14,814 nucleotides of DNA, taken from assembly GCA_002410125.1 (NCBI GenBank), contig DHQH01000049.1, forward strand, positions 42,943-57,756, in the 5' to 3' direction. The stretch comes from Alphaproteobacteria bacterium UBA5343. GTDB taxonomy: Bacteria > Pseudomonadota > Alphaproteobacteria > RF32 > UBA5343. The notes under the pieces are model-generated. The model was not told the DNA's origin, did no database searches, and saw only the letters and a list, made by a program, of their open reading frames with translations. A program made the translations under genes and the position numbers. The stretch's first letter is position 1, and each line of letters opens with the position of its first letter. Shown piece after piece: positions 7,378 to 14,377 of this stretch.

Positions 7378-8760
7378 ATGAAATTGTTTTTACATAATAC
7401 ATTAAATAAAAGAAAAGAAGAATTTATCCCAATTGATAAAAATAATGTATGTATGTATGTGTGTGGGCCGACAGTTTATAATAGAGCTCATATTGGTAAT
7501 GCTAGAGCAGCGGTAGTTTTTGATACCTTATTTAGAGTGCTTAGATATATTTATGGTGAGAAACATGTTACTTATGCTTCAAATATTACTGATGTGGATG
7601 ATAAGATTATTGCTCAATCTATGGAAAGTGGTGAGAGTATTGATGTAATAACTAAGAGAGCATTTGAGTGGTATGTTGAAGACTTAGAGTTGCTTAATGT
7701 GATGCCTCCAAATATTCGCCCAAAAGCAACTGAACATATTAAAGAGATGATTGAGTTGGTTGAGGTTTTGATTGAAAAAGGTCATGCATATAAAGCTGAA
7801 GGACATGTTCTTTTTGATGTATCTTCTATGAAAGATTATGGCTATTTATCTAGAAGAGATATGAAAGATATGATGGCTGGTGCTAGGGTAGATGTTGCTG
7901 GTTATAAGAGAAACCCTGCTGATTTTGTATTATGGAAACCAGCAGAAGGTGCAGAGCCTGGTTGGAAAAGTCCTTGGGGGTTTGGTCGCCCTGGTTGGCA
8001 TTTAGAATGTTCAGCAATGAGTTCTAAATATTTAGGTAACAGTTTTGATATTCATGGTGGCGGGACTGATTTAGTTTTTCCTCATCATGAAAATGAGTGT
8101 GCTCAATCTATGTGTGCACATCCTAATGATAGTTATGCTAGATATTGGGTTCATTCTGGGATGCTTCAAGTGGATGGTACTAAGATGTCAAAATCTTTAG
8201 GTAATTTTTATTCTGTACCAGAAGTGTTAGAGACATATCATGGTGAAGTTTTAAGATTTGCATATATGTCTACGCATTATAAACAACCTTATAATTATAC
8301 TATAGCTTCTATGGATAGTGCGAAAGGTGCTTTGGATAAGTTTTATACTGCAATTAGAGGCGTTAGTAAAATTGAAGTTAGGGATGGTGTCTATAATGAA
8401 GAGTTTATAAATGCTATGCTTGATGATCTAAATACTCCAATGGCTGTTTCTGTATTACATAAAATTGCTGGTGATTTGAATAAAGCAAAATCTGATGAAG
8501 ATAAACAAAGATTAAAATCAGAGTTGGTTAATTGTGGTCATATGATTGGTGTTTTATATGATGGTGTTGATGATTGGTTTAGAGGTAAATCCAATGAAGG
8601 TGGTTTATCTGATGGAGAGATAGACCAGTTAATTATAGATAGGGCGGAGGCTCGTAAAAATAAAGATTGGGCTAAATCTGATGAGATTAGAGATAAGTTA
8701 GCAGAAGCTGGGATTATCTTGGAAGATGGTGCTAATGGGACTAGTTGGAAAAGAAAGTAA
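7378..8760 (+). CDS. cysS: Cysteinyl-tRNA synthetase
   Basis: This class I aminoacyl-tRNA synthetase charges tRNA-Cys with cysteine in the cytoplasm. The length (460 residues) is almost identical to E. coli CysRS (461). The HIGH-type signature is HIGN at 38-41 within CGPTVYNRAHIGNAR. KMSKS is at 269-273. The zinc ligands that recognise the cysteine thiol are all present: C29, C211 (GWHLECSAMS), H236 and E240 (HHENE). The conserved phrase IHGGGTDLVFPHHENE is complete. The C-terminal helical anticodon-binding region ends in the typical KDWAKSDEIRDKLAEAGI segment. The start at 7378 follows a clear ribosome-binding site, AGAGGTAAGGA, about 8 bases upstream. The gene lies within the mfd operon and is followed 9 bp later by an HD-domain gene. 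Confidence 0.98.
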   Translation: MKLFLHNTLNKRKEEFIPIDKNNVCMYVCGPTVYNRAHIGNARAAVVFDTLFRVLRYIYGEKHVTYASNITDVDDKIIAQSMESGESIDVITKRAFEWYVEDLELLNVMPPNIRPKATEHIKEMIELVEVLIEKGHAYKAEGHVLFDVSSMKDYGYLSRRDMKDMMAGARVDVAGYKRNPADFVLWKPAEGAEPGWKSPWGFGRPGWHLECSAMSSKYLGNSFDIHGGGTDLVFPHHENECAQSMCAHPNDSYARYWVHSGMLQVDGTKMSKSLGNFYSVPEVLETYHGEVLRFAYMSTHYKQPYNYTIASMDSAKGALDKFYTAIRGVSKIEVRDGVYNEEFINAMLDDLNTPMAVSVLHKIAGDLNKAKSDEDKQRLKSELVNCGHMIGVLYDGVDDWFRGKSNEGGLSDGEIDQLIIDRAEARKNKDWAKSDEIRDKLAEAGIILEDGANGTSWKRK

Positions 8761-8769
8761 AACAAATAA

Positions 8770-9591
8770 ATGTATAATTTAGAGAATGCTAGAAGGCTTA
8801 TCAATCAAGAATATCTTAGATATTTCAAGACTATTAAAAATAATGAGAGAACTCATATTTGGTTTAGGGAAAAAATTGAGCATTCTAATGATGTTTTAAA
8901 AGTGGGAGTAGATCTTGTTAAAAAAGAATACCCCGATATTATTCAGGAAGAATTTGAAGAATTACAATATGTTTTCTTACTGCATGATATGGCAAGATTT
9001 AGAGAAGCATATATTAAATATTATTTAGAAGAAGAATGTGTAGAGCATCATGGTGAGATGGCTTATAATATATTAAAAGATGAGATTGGTTGTGATAATT
9101 TACCAATTTTGACAGCTATTAAACATCATGGCAGTTTACCTCATATGGTTTATGAAGATGAGGTTTACATTAGTATCAAAGATGGGGATGCAAAGAATAG
9201 AACTATTAAATATCTGAAGTTAGTAAGAGATGCGGATAAGATTGCTAATATGGAGATTTTTGCTAGAAATACTAAGTTGATACATAAAATAAATAGCACT
9301 TATGTTGGAAATAGGATGGGTATTACGGATAAGGTATATGATAGTTTTTGTTCTAGAGAGTTGGTTAATTATAATGATGTTAGAACTTATGTTGATTATA
9401 TGATTTTATTTTTAGCTTGGATTTTTGATTTTAATTATAAGAGTTCTTTTGCTTATATTTTAGATAGTGGTTCTTTTGAAAAATTATTAGATGAGACTAT
9501 ATTATATGCTGATGATGAAGAAAAAATAGATGGTTTACAAAAAATTTCTAGAGAATATATTTATAGTAAATTAAAACACAACATTGCTTAA
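8770..9591 (+). CDS. HD-domain metal-dependent phosphohydrolase
   Basis: This 273-residue predicted cytoplasmic enzyme belongs to the HD superfamily, whose members hydrolyse phosphate esters such as (d)NTPs, cyclic nucleotides or (p)ppGpp. The metal-binding residues are in the right order: H38 (EHSNDV), H72-D73 (LLHDMARF), H93/H94-G95 (EHHGEMAYNIL), H119/H120 (AIKHHGS) and D154 with D156 (LVRDADKIANM). The RDADKIANM segment is typical of this group. The C-terminal half (about 175-273) is helical with no recognised domain. The substrate cannot be told from sequence. It begins 9 bp after the cysS stop and has a poor ribosome-binding site, so translation probably depends on cysS. A small acidic ORF follows 13 bp after its stop. 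Confidence 0.88.
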   Translation: MYNLENARRLINQEYLRYFKTIKNNERTHIWFREKIEHSNDVLKVGVDLVKKEYPDIIQEEFEELQYVFLLHDMARFREAYIKYYLEEECVEHHGEMAYNILKDEIGCDNLPILTAIKHHGSLPHMVYEDEVYISIKDGDAKNRTIKYLKLVRDADKIANMEIFARNTKLIHKINSTYVGNRMGITDKVYDSFCSRELVNYNDVRTYVDYMILFLAWIFDFNYKSSFAYILDSGSFEKLLDETILYADDEEKIDGLQKISREYIYSKLKHNIA

Positions 9592-9604
9592 AGGCGAAAA
9601 TTAT

Positions 9605-9769
9605 ATGAATAATAAAGAAGAGAATGTTTATGTTAGAGAAGAAATTGGAGATGAAATAAAAGTGGTTAACCAAGAAGAAGGGTGTCCAGTTAATGAAGAT
9701 GGTAAGGCTATTTTAATAAAGGCAGATGTGTATAATGAAGCTGTAAAGAAGAGAATGTTTCAAAGGTAG
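9605..9769 (+). CDS. Small acidic hypothetical protein (54 aa)
   Basis: I do not recognise this protein. From the ATG at 9605 it has 54 residues. It is rich in Glu and Asp in the first half, has a single Cys in EGCPVNEDGKA, and ends in a basic helix (EAVKKRMFQR). There is no signal peptide or membrane segment. The 9605 start is preferred over an in-frame ATG at 9584 because a Shine-Dalgarno-like AAAGGCG lies 7 bases upstream, and the earlier start would overlap the HD-domain gene. It is the last gene before a strong terminator and appears to belong to the mfd-cysS-HD unit. The tidy spacing, ribosome-binding site and terminator argue that it is real. Its function is unknown. Confidence 0.65.
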   Translation: MNNKEENVYVREEIGDEIKVVNQEEGCPVNEDGKAILIKADVYNEAVKKRMFQR

Positions 9770-9785
9770 ATAGAAAATTTAAATC

Positions 9786-9818
9786 AAAAAAAACCGCTTA
9801 TAAATGTAAGCGGTTTTT
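9786..9818. terminator. Bidirectional rho-independent terminator
   Basis: An inverted repeat pairs AAAAACCGCTTA (9789-9800) with TAAGCGGTTTTT (9807-9818) around a 6-base loop. It has a T run on the right for plus-strand transcripts and an A run (9786-9793) on the left for minus-strand transcripts. It lies between the convergent gene ends at 9769 (plus) and 9843 (minus), so it serves both units. Confidence 0.92.
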
Positions 9819-9842
9819 CTTATAACAAATTAAGAAAGGTTA

Positions 9843-10145
9843 TTAGTTACCTTTAACAATTGTACATCTTTTACCATAAAGGAAGATGTGATCTATCGTG
9901 TAGTCAACAACCACAGCATTTCTAATTCCACCGTCTCTTTTAGCAGCAGTAATAGAAGAATCACCAACAGCTACTATGCCTAGGAAATTTTCAGAACAAG
10001 CTGTACCTGTTTTTGTAATTCTACCTTCTGCAACGCTTTCTGCGTTTGTTGTTCTTTGGAATAGGGCATATCCTGTTGAAGATGGTGGATGAGCACATGC
10101 TGATAATAGAACACATACTGCACATGCTAAAATAAGTTTTTTCAT
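9843..10145 (-). CDS. TRL-like small lipoprotein
   Basis: This is a 100-residue predicted lipoprotein. The signal sequence is MKKLILACAVCVLLSAC, with lipobox LSAC and lipidated Cys17. Residues about 40-85 (TKTGTACSENFLGIVAVGDSSITAAKRDGGI to VVVDY) match the pattern I associate with the TRL-like protein family. In that family a conserved Cys, a LGxVAxGD segment, a GGI and a VDY recur in small envelope proteins whose function is unclear. Cys50 and Cys94 could form a disulphide in the periplasm. Expression signals are strong: a near-perfect Shine-Dalgarno AAGGAGGA (10154-10161) and an upstream TATAAT. This suggests an abundant envelope protein. It is transcribed alone and ends at the shared terminator. 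Lipoprotein assignment is firm; the family assignment is likely. Confidence 0.85.
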   Translation of the reverse strand: MKKLILACAVCVLLSACAHPPSSTGYALFQRTTNAESVAEGRITKTGTACSENFLGIVAVGDSSITAAKRDGGIRNAVVVDYTIDHIFLYGKRCTIVKGN

Positions 10146-10186
10146 AATGAGTTTCCTCCTTGTTTGTTAGTAACTACGATAGATAT

Positions 10187-10215
10187 ATTATATTGAATTT
10201 ACTTAATTTCAATAA
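10187..10215 (-). promoter_or_regulatory. Promoter of the TRL-like lipoprotein gene
   Basis: On the minus strand a perfect TATAAT (10187-10192) lies 17 bp from TTATTG (10210-10215). This would start transcription near 10180, about 35 nt before the ATG at 10145. The -35 match is weak, but the -10 is perfect and the leader carries a strong ribosome-binding site. Confidence 0.5.
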
Positions 10216-10313
10216 GAGAATTTAGTTTTTGCTAAAATAAATACCTTTAATATTAAAAAAGTTTGATTATATAGAACAATGTACTTTAAAAAAAACAAAT
10301 AGGAGAAAAGAAA

Positions 10314-10526
10314 ATGAAATCTTGTAAATGTGGTAAATTATGGATGATCTTAACCATTATTGGTGCCCTTAATTGGGGTTTGATTGGAATCTTTGGTTTT
10401 AATCTTGTAACTTCTATCTTGGGTGATGGAACGATGGCTACTAAGATTGTATATATTGTAATTGGTGTGGCTGCTATTCTTAGTATTCCACATGTTAAGA
10501 AATCTGTTTGTGATTTAAATAAATAG
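10314..10526 (+). CDS. DUF378 family small membrane protein
   Basis: This 70-residue inner-membrane protein has two predicted transmembrane helices (about 9-30 and 42-60). The phrase IIGALNWGLIGIFGFNLV followed by IVYIVIGVAAI is characteristic of the DUF378 family, for which no function is established. Short cysteine-bearing ends (C4, C6 and C66) flank the helices. The ATG at 10314 is preceded by AGGAG (10301-10305) at good spacing. The gene is divergent from the lipoprotein gene and precedes the AsmA-like gene by 45 bp, so the two plus-strand genes may be co-transcribed. I see no convincing promoter in the AT-rich stretch at 10220-10300. Confidence 0.88.
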   Translation: MKSCKCGKLWMILTIIGALNWGLIGIFGFNLVTSILGDGTMATKIVYIVIGVAAILSIPHVKKSVCDLNK

Positions 10527-10571
10527 ATATATGATAATCCACAGTATTTAATTTATTAGGGAGAATTATTG

Positions 10572-11348
10572 ATGAAAAAGAAACTAATTATTTTGTTTGC
10601 AATTGTAGTTGTTGTTGGTGTTGGGGTTAAGTTATTTTCTCCATCTCTGAATGACATTATTAAAAAGGTTGTAAATAAATATGGATCTGAAGTAACTGGA
10701 ACTAATGTAGATATAGATGCTGTGGATTTTTCTTTAATGGATGGCAATGTTAGTATTAAAGGGTTTGATATTGCTAATCCTGAAGGGTATGCACAACCAA
10801 GTTTGTTTGAACTTGGAGAGGTGTCGGCTACAGTTGATATAAAATCTGTTACAAAAGATGTAATTATTGTGAAAGAAATTAAAATTTTAGCACCAAAGGT
10901 TACTTATGAATTGGATGGTATTACAAGTAATGTGAGTGTAATAAAAGAAAATATTGCTAATTATTTAGCTAGTAAAAAAGCAGACGCTAAAGAAGAAGTA
11001 AAAGAAGAAAAAACTGATGATAATAAGCAAGAGAAAACAGTTATTATCGAAAAAGTATTAATTAAAGATGGTGAAGTTAATTTGGCAGCTAGTTTGATTG
11101 GTGATAATAAAATGTTATTGCCTCTTCCTGCTATTACCTTAAAAGATATTGGTAAGGAAAAAGGTGGTGCTAGTATTGGCGAAGCATTGTCTAAAGTTTT
11201 TGATGGTTTATTGTCTGGTGCAACATCTGTTGTGAAAGAGGCTGGTGCAGGTCTTAATATGGTAAAAGATGGAGTTGGTGAAGTGGCTGGTGAAGTTGGT
11301 AGTGCTGTTAAAGATGTGACTGGTGCTATTGGCGGATTATTTGACTAA
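10572..11348 (+). CDS. AsmA-like membrane-anchored protein
   Basis: This 258-residue protein has an N-terminal signal anchor (about 4-22) and is probably periplasmic. Residues about 40-135 (TGTNVDIDAVDFSLMDGNVSI, KGFDIANPEG, ELGEVSATVDI, VIIVKEIKI, YELDG) follow the beta-strand pattern of AsmA-like and DUF748-like proteins. A charged Lys/Glu linker (about 135-157) leads to a second strand segment (IIEKVLIKDGEVNL). The last 55 residues are an amphipathic Gly/Ala/Val/Lys stretch with recurring VKEAG, VKDGV and VKDVT units. Large AsmA-family proteins move or organise envelope lipids; this short version has no assigned role. The ATG at 10572 is chosen over a TTG at 10569 because AGGGAGA (10558-10564) is well spaced from it. 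A terminator follows. Confidence 0.78.
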   Translation: MKKKLIILFAIVVVVGVGVKLFSPSLNDIIKKVVNKYGSEVTGTNVDIDAVDFSLMDGNVSIKGFDIANPEGYAQPSLFELGEVSATVDIKSVTKDVIIVKEIKILAPKVTYELDGITSNVSVIKENIANYLASKKADAKEEVKEEKTDDNKQEKTVIIEKVLIKDGEVNLAASLIGDNKMLLPLPAITLKDIGKEKGGASIGEALSKVFDGLLSGATSVVKEAGAGLNMVKDGVGEVAGEVGSAVKDVTGAIGGLFD

Positions 11349-11375
11349 TCCAATTTTATTTTTAATCTTTATGAT

Positions 11376-11403
11376 AAAAACTCGGCTGTTAGGCCGAGTT
11401 TTT
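11376..11403. terminator. Bidirectional rho-independent terminator
   Basis: AAAAACTCGGC (11376-11386) pairs with GCCGAGTTTTT (11393-11403) around a 6-base loop. It lies between the plus-strand gene ending at 11348 and the minus-strand gene ending at 11412. The GC-rich core with a T run on one side and an A run on the other allows termination from both directions. Confidence 0.92.
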
Positions 11404-11411
11404 ATTATTGT

Positions 11412-12041
11412 TTAGTAAGAGTCGTTATTTACCCTTATACCATCGCCAGCGTTTTTATCTTTGGTGATTGTTCGCATGGTTGGAAGTTTGTATTTTTTCT
11501 TCTTAGTTGTATGATTACTTTCTTTAGCTTCAGTTTTGTCATCTTCAGTTTCGCTATATCTTGTTTTATAGGCTTCTCTTATCCATTTTAGTCTAGCTTC
11601 ATCCTTCTTTTTCTTTTCTGCTAGGGCTTGTTCAACCCAGTTACCTGATTCTATTTCTTCAATGTTCTCTTCAGTTATTTCTTCTTTGTTTTCTTGATTA
11701 ATGGCCTCTTCTTCATCTGGTTCACCAAATGTAATTTCTTCATCTATATCGGATTTTGTTTGATCTAAAAGTTGTTGAGGGTTATTTGTATGTGATGTAT
11801 CTTCTTCTACTATAATATCTTCAATAGCTTCTTCTGGTGCAGGCAGTTCTCCACCAATGGTTTTTTGTATAGCTTTTTCTAAAAAAGCATCTTCATTGAT
11901 AATAGATGTGTCATCTGTTTGATTGTCTTCAATAATAGGTGCATCTTTACCGAAGAATACATTTCCGTAAAATCCTTCTGCATTTGCAAAAGTTGTTAAT
12001 GATAGAGATAATGCTGTAAAGGTTACTAAAAATATTCTCAT
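11412..12041 (-). CDS. Acidic exported hypothetical protein
   Basis: This 209-residue protein has a clear Sec signal peptide (residues 1-21, cleavage expected after ANA). The mature part opens with EGFYGNVFFG. A long acidic, low-complexity region (about 34-135) follows, rich in Glu, Asp, Asn and Thr, and then a highly charged Lys/Glu helix (about 136-165). The tail is basic (KKKKYKLPTMRTITKDK). No known domain is visible. It is probably periplasmic or exported and largely disordered. Its start codon overlaps the stop of the CDP-alcohol phosphatidyltransferase gene as ATGA (12038-12041), so the two are translationally coupled and probably work in the same envelope process. The ribosome-binding site is only a purine-rich stretch, which fits coupled translation. 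Function unknown. Confidence 0.8.
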   Translation of the reverse strand: MRIFLVTFTALSLSLTTFANAEGFYGNVFFGKDAPIIEDNQTDDTSIINEDAFLEKAIQKTIGGELPAPEEAIEDIIVEEDTSHTNNPQQLLDQTKSDIDEEITFGEPDEEEAINQENKEEITEENIEEIESGNWVEQALAEKKKKDEARLKWIREAYKTRYSETEDDKTEAKESNHTTKKKKYKLPTMRTITKDKNAGDGIRVNNDSY

Positions 12042-12775
12042 TGTTCTTTCTTTCTCTCTTTGTTTCTTTTAATTTCATCAATTTCATCTTCTAATAATGC
12101 AAGGTCATAGTAAGAAGATGTTATTTTGCTTAGAGTTTTGATTAGGCTTAGGAAACCAAAAATCAATGCTATTGGTAAGAATAGGGTTGGCATTAAACAA
12201 AATAGAATTAATGCTATAATTGTTTCATATCCTTGTGCAAATCCAAGGAAGTAGAATGGAGATTCTGCTATTTCTATATTATCTTCTTTTTCGATATGTT
12301 TTTTATATTTAACAAGTGTATATGCTAGATTTACGGTTGATGAAGATATAAGGGCAAATAGTAAGAATGCTGCTGGTACGGCGTTATCTTCTGGTCTAGC
12401 CCAAGCGAATCCAAATATGATTCCTGCATAAAAGATATAGTCTAGAGTTACATCTAAAAAAGCACCAAAATCACTAGCTTTTTTCTCAGCTCTTGCAACA
12501 GCTCCATCAAGACCATCAAAGAATCTGTTTATTAAGATAACAAATAGGGCGGTCGCATAGCTTTCCATTGCAATAAAGTTAATTGCTGATAGTCCGATTA
12601 TAAAACCTATAATACTAATTAAGTTGGCAGATATATTGAGGTTTGAAATATATTCACCGAATTTGGTATTATATTTACTGTAGGTTTTAATGGTTTTCGT
12701 TGTAATGTTTATTACTCTGTCTTTTGCAAATTTAAGAGTTTCTGAGTTAAATATTTTTTTGATTTTGTCTTTCAT
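12038..12775 (-). CDS. CDP-alcohol phosphatidyltransferase family membrane protein
   Basis: This 245-residue inner-membrane enzyme joins an alcohol to a CDP-activated lipid, or a related CDP substrate, in phospholipid synthesis. The family signature is complete: D87-x2-D90-G91-x2-A94-R95-x8-G104-x3-D108-x3-D112, the aspartates being the metal and catalytic residues. About six hydrophobic segments lie between residues 47 and 215. The N-terminus is lysine-rich, and the C-terminus is a charged helix (EDEIDEIKRNKERKKEQ). The alcohol substrate cannot be read from the sequence. The start at 12775 is chosen because GAGG (12785-12788) sits 9 bases upstream. A longer in-frame start at 12856 would place 27 unlikely residues across the divergent promoter region. 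It is the first gene of a two-gene unit, coupled by ATGA to the exported protein. Confidence 0.9.
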   Translation of the reverse strand: MKDKIKKIFNSETLKFAKDRVINITTKTIKTYSKYNTKFGEYISNLNISANLISIIGFIIGLSAINFIAMESYATALFVILINRFFDGLDGAVARAEKKASDFGAFLDVTLDYIFYAGIIFGFAWARPEDNAVPAAFLLFALISSSTVNLAYTLVKYKKHIEKEDNIEIAESPFYFLGFAQGYETIIALILFCLMPTLFLPIALIFGFLSLIKTLSKITSSYYDLALLEDEIDEIKRNKERKKEQ

Positions 12776-12797
12776 TTTTATAAACCTCGTAAAAAGA

Positions 12798-12826
12798 TTG
12801 ATTATGTGGCGATAATATAATATATG
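12798..12826 (+). promoter_or_regulatory. Candidate apbE promoter
   Basis: A TATAAT occurs at 12816-12821 but has no good -35 at normal spacing. TTGATT (12798-12803) with TATATG (12821-12826) gives 17-bp spacing. Either would start transcription around 12828-12833, which supports an apbE start at 12848 or 12857 rather than 12824. Confidence 0.4.
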
Positions 12827-12840
12827 GTTATTAATGTAAA
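12812..12840 (-). promoter_or_regulatory. Promoter of the CDP-alcohol phosphatidyltransferase unit
   Basis: On the minus strand TTTACA (12835-12840) and TATTAT (12812-12817) are separated by exactly 17 bp. Transcription would start near 12805, about 30 nt before the ATG at 12775. It overlaps the likely apbE promoter on the other strand. Confidence 0.6.
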
Positions 12841-12856
12841 TAATGGTATGAGACAT

Positions 12857-13870
12857 ATGAATAAAAAAATATATATTTCGTTAATTTTAATTATTTTAAT
12901 TGTTTTTGGATGGGGTTTAACCAGGGATAGATATGTCTATTTGTCTGGTGATACAATGGGTACAATTTACAATATAAAGATTAGAAATAATAATATAAAC
13001 AATCAGTTGAATAATAAAATTAAAGTTTTACTTGAGTCTGTTAATCGTCAATTTTCTTTGTTTGATGAGAGTTCTGAATTGTCTAAATTAAATAATTTGT
13101 CTGTTGGTGAAAAACAAGAAATTTCACAAGATATGTATAAATTATTATCTGAGGTGGTTGAGATTTCAGATATGACAATGGGGAGTTTTGATATAACTGT
13201 TGCTCCTTTGGTTAATTATTGGGGGTTTGGTAAGCAGGATAGAGATTTGGATCAATTATTTAATGATGATGAGGTGAATAAAAAGCTGTCATTTGTTGGA
13301 ATGGATAATTTTTCAGTATTTGCAAAAGATGATAAATATTATTTTGTGAAATATAGTGAGATTGAGCTTGATTTGGGAGCTGTTGCTAAGGGATATGGTG
13401 TTGATAAGATTGCTGACTTACTAATTTCTGAGGGGATGAGTGATTTTGTAGTTGAAATTGGTGGTGAAGTAAAAGCAATTGGTGATAAATCTGGAAAAGA
13501 AACAGGCTGGAATATTGGGGTGTTGGTGCCTAGTTATAATAATGAGCAAGGTTATAGTAATGTAGTAAATATCAAGAATATGGCGGTTGCTACATCTGGG
13601 GATTATAGAAATTATTTTGAATATGATGGGAAGAGATACTCTCATATGATTAATCCCAAAACAGGGTTTCCTGTGATAAATGATTTAGCCTCTGTTAGTG
13701 TGATTGATGAGGATTGTTTTAGGGCTGATGCAATTGCTACGGCTTTGATGGTTATGGGCAAGGGGCAAGCTATTAAATGGGTGAATGATAATGATATTGT
13801 TGCTTTTTTGAATGTTAGGAATGGTGATGATATTATTGTTGAGTTAAGTGATAAGGCAAAAGGGATATGA
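12857..13870 (+). CDS. apbE: FAD:protein FMN transferase ApbE
   Basis: ApbE transfers FMN from FAD to a threonine or serine of target flavoproteins, notably the RNF subunits D and G and their NQR counterparts, on the outer face of the inner membrane. The protein has 337 residues. Family motifs in order are GDTMGTIYNI (31-40), GSFDITVAPLVNYWGFG (109-125), LDLGAVAKGYGVD (171-183), VEIGGEVKAIG (199-209), ATSGDYRNYF (245-254) and the YSHMINPKTGFPV segment (261-273), followed by RADAIATALMVMG. The N-terminus (4-20) is a hydrophobic anchor or signal without a lipobox cysteine, unlike many lipoprotein ApbEs. Starts at 12848 and 12857 are both possible and neither has a good ribosome-binding site. 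It overlaps the next gene by ATGA and lies just before rnfB, fitting maturation of an RNF complex. Confidence 0.93.
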   Translation: MNKKIYISLILIILIVFGWGLTRDRYVYLSGDTMGTIYNIKIRNNNINNQLNNKIKVLLESVNRQFSLFDESSELSKLNNLSVGEKQEISQDMYKLLSEVVEISDMTMGSFDITVAPLVNYWGFGKQDRDLDQLFNDDEVNKKLSFVGMDNFSVFAKDDKYYFVKYSEIELDLGAVAKGYGVDKIADLLISEGMSDFVVEIGGEVKAIGDKSGKETGWNIGVLVPSYNNEQGYSNVVNIKNMAVATSGDYRNYFEYDGKRYSHMINPKTGFPVINDLASVSVIDEDCFRADAIATALMVMGKGQAIKWVNDNDIVAFLNVRNGDDIIVELSDKAKGI

Positions 13871-14283
13871 GTGAGAATTTAATAGAGCATAATGGTAAGA
13901 TTGTTAATGTTGTAGATGGTGGTTTAGCACAGGTGGTGATTGATGCAAAATCGGCTTGTGCTGGATGTCATGCAAAGTCAGCTTGTGGATTGGCGGATCT
14001 AAAGAAAAAAGTAATAGATGTAAATGTTGGTGATGGGGATTATAAAAAAGGTGATGAAGTAACAGTTGTGTTAAAACAAAAAATGGGCTTTGTTGCTGTT
14101 TTTTATGCTTATGTTTTGCCACTTATATTAATTGTGTTATCGTTAGCTATGTCTAATATTTTCTCTAAGGGGGATGTGTTTGCTGGGATGTTAGCGATTG
14201 TAGTGTTTATAGTTTATTATATATTGCTTTATTTATGTAGAAATAGGTTGTCAAAATATTTTGTTTTTGAGTTGAAAAAGTAA
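13867..14283 (+). CDS. RseC-family (SoxR-reducing system) membrane protein
   Basis: This 138-residue inner-membrane protein has an N-terminal domain with the motif C31-x2-C34-x5-C40 (ACAGCHAKSACG). After GDEVTVVLKQK come two transmembrane helices (about 74-95 and 105-125). This matches the RseC/MucC family. In E. coli RseC works with the Rsx (RNF-like) complex to keep SoxR reduced; in many anaerobes a relative is encoded next to RNF genes. The cysteine cluster suggests metal or redox chemistry. Its ATG overlaps the apbE stop (ATGA at 13867-13870), so the two are translationally coupled. rnfB follows 94 bp later. A role in assembling or regulating RNF is inferred from these neighbours. Confidence 0.88.
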   Translation: MSENLIEHNGKIVNVVDGGLAQVVIDAKSACAGCHAKSACGLADLKKKVIDVNVGDGDYKKGDEVTVVLKQKMGFVAVFYAYVLPLILIVLSLAMSNIFSKGDVFAGMLAIVVFIVYYILLYLCRNRLSKYFVFELKK

Positions 14284-14377
14284 GTTACTATTTGTTAACT
14301 AAAATAAAACTTTTATTTTTTAAAAATTATGTTAAATTATCACAGAATTTTAAAACTATAGTTAGGTTATTATCAAT

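Noticed and set aside
12776..12856. Upstream start extending the CDP-alcohol phosphatidyltransferase by 27 residues
   Set aside because: The extension crosses the divergent promoter region, is unlike family N-termini, and the ATG at 12775 has a well-placed GAGG ribosome-binding site.
12824..12856. Earliest in-frame apbE start at 12824
   Set aside because: It lies inside the candidate -10 region, before the likely transcription start. Starts at 12848 or 12857 directly precede the hydrophobic anchor.
13904..14122. Minus-strand open frame inside the RseC gene rich in His, Gln and Leu
   Set aside because: It is a shadow of the plus-strand gene. Its composition reflects the complement of Asp/Val/Gly codons, and the sense protein has clear family motifs.
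14301..14319. AT-only inverted repeat between the RseC gene and rnfB as a terminator
   Set aside because: The arms contain no G or C and almost no loop, so the hairpin would be very unstable. Such matches are expected by chance in a region this AT-rich.
14284..14377. FNR-type or other operator site before rnfB
   Set aside because: I looked for a TTGAT-N4-ATCAA-like palindrome and a convincing -35/-10 pair and found none.
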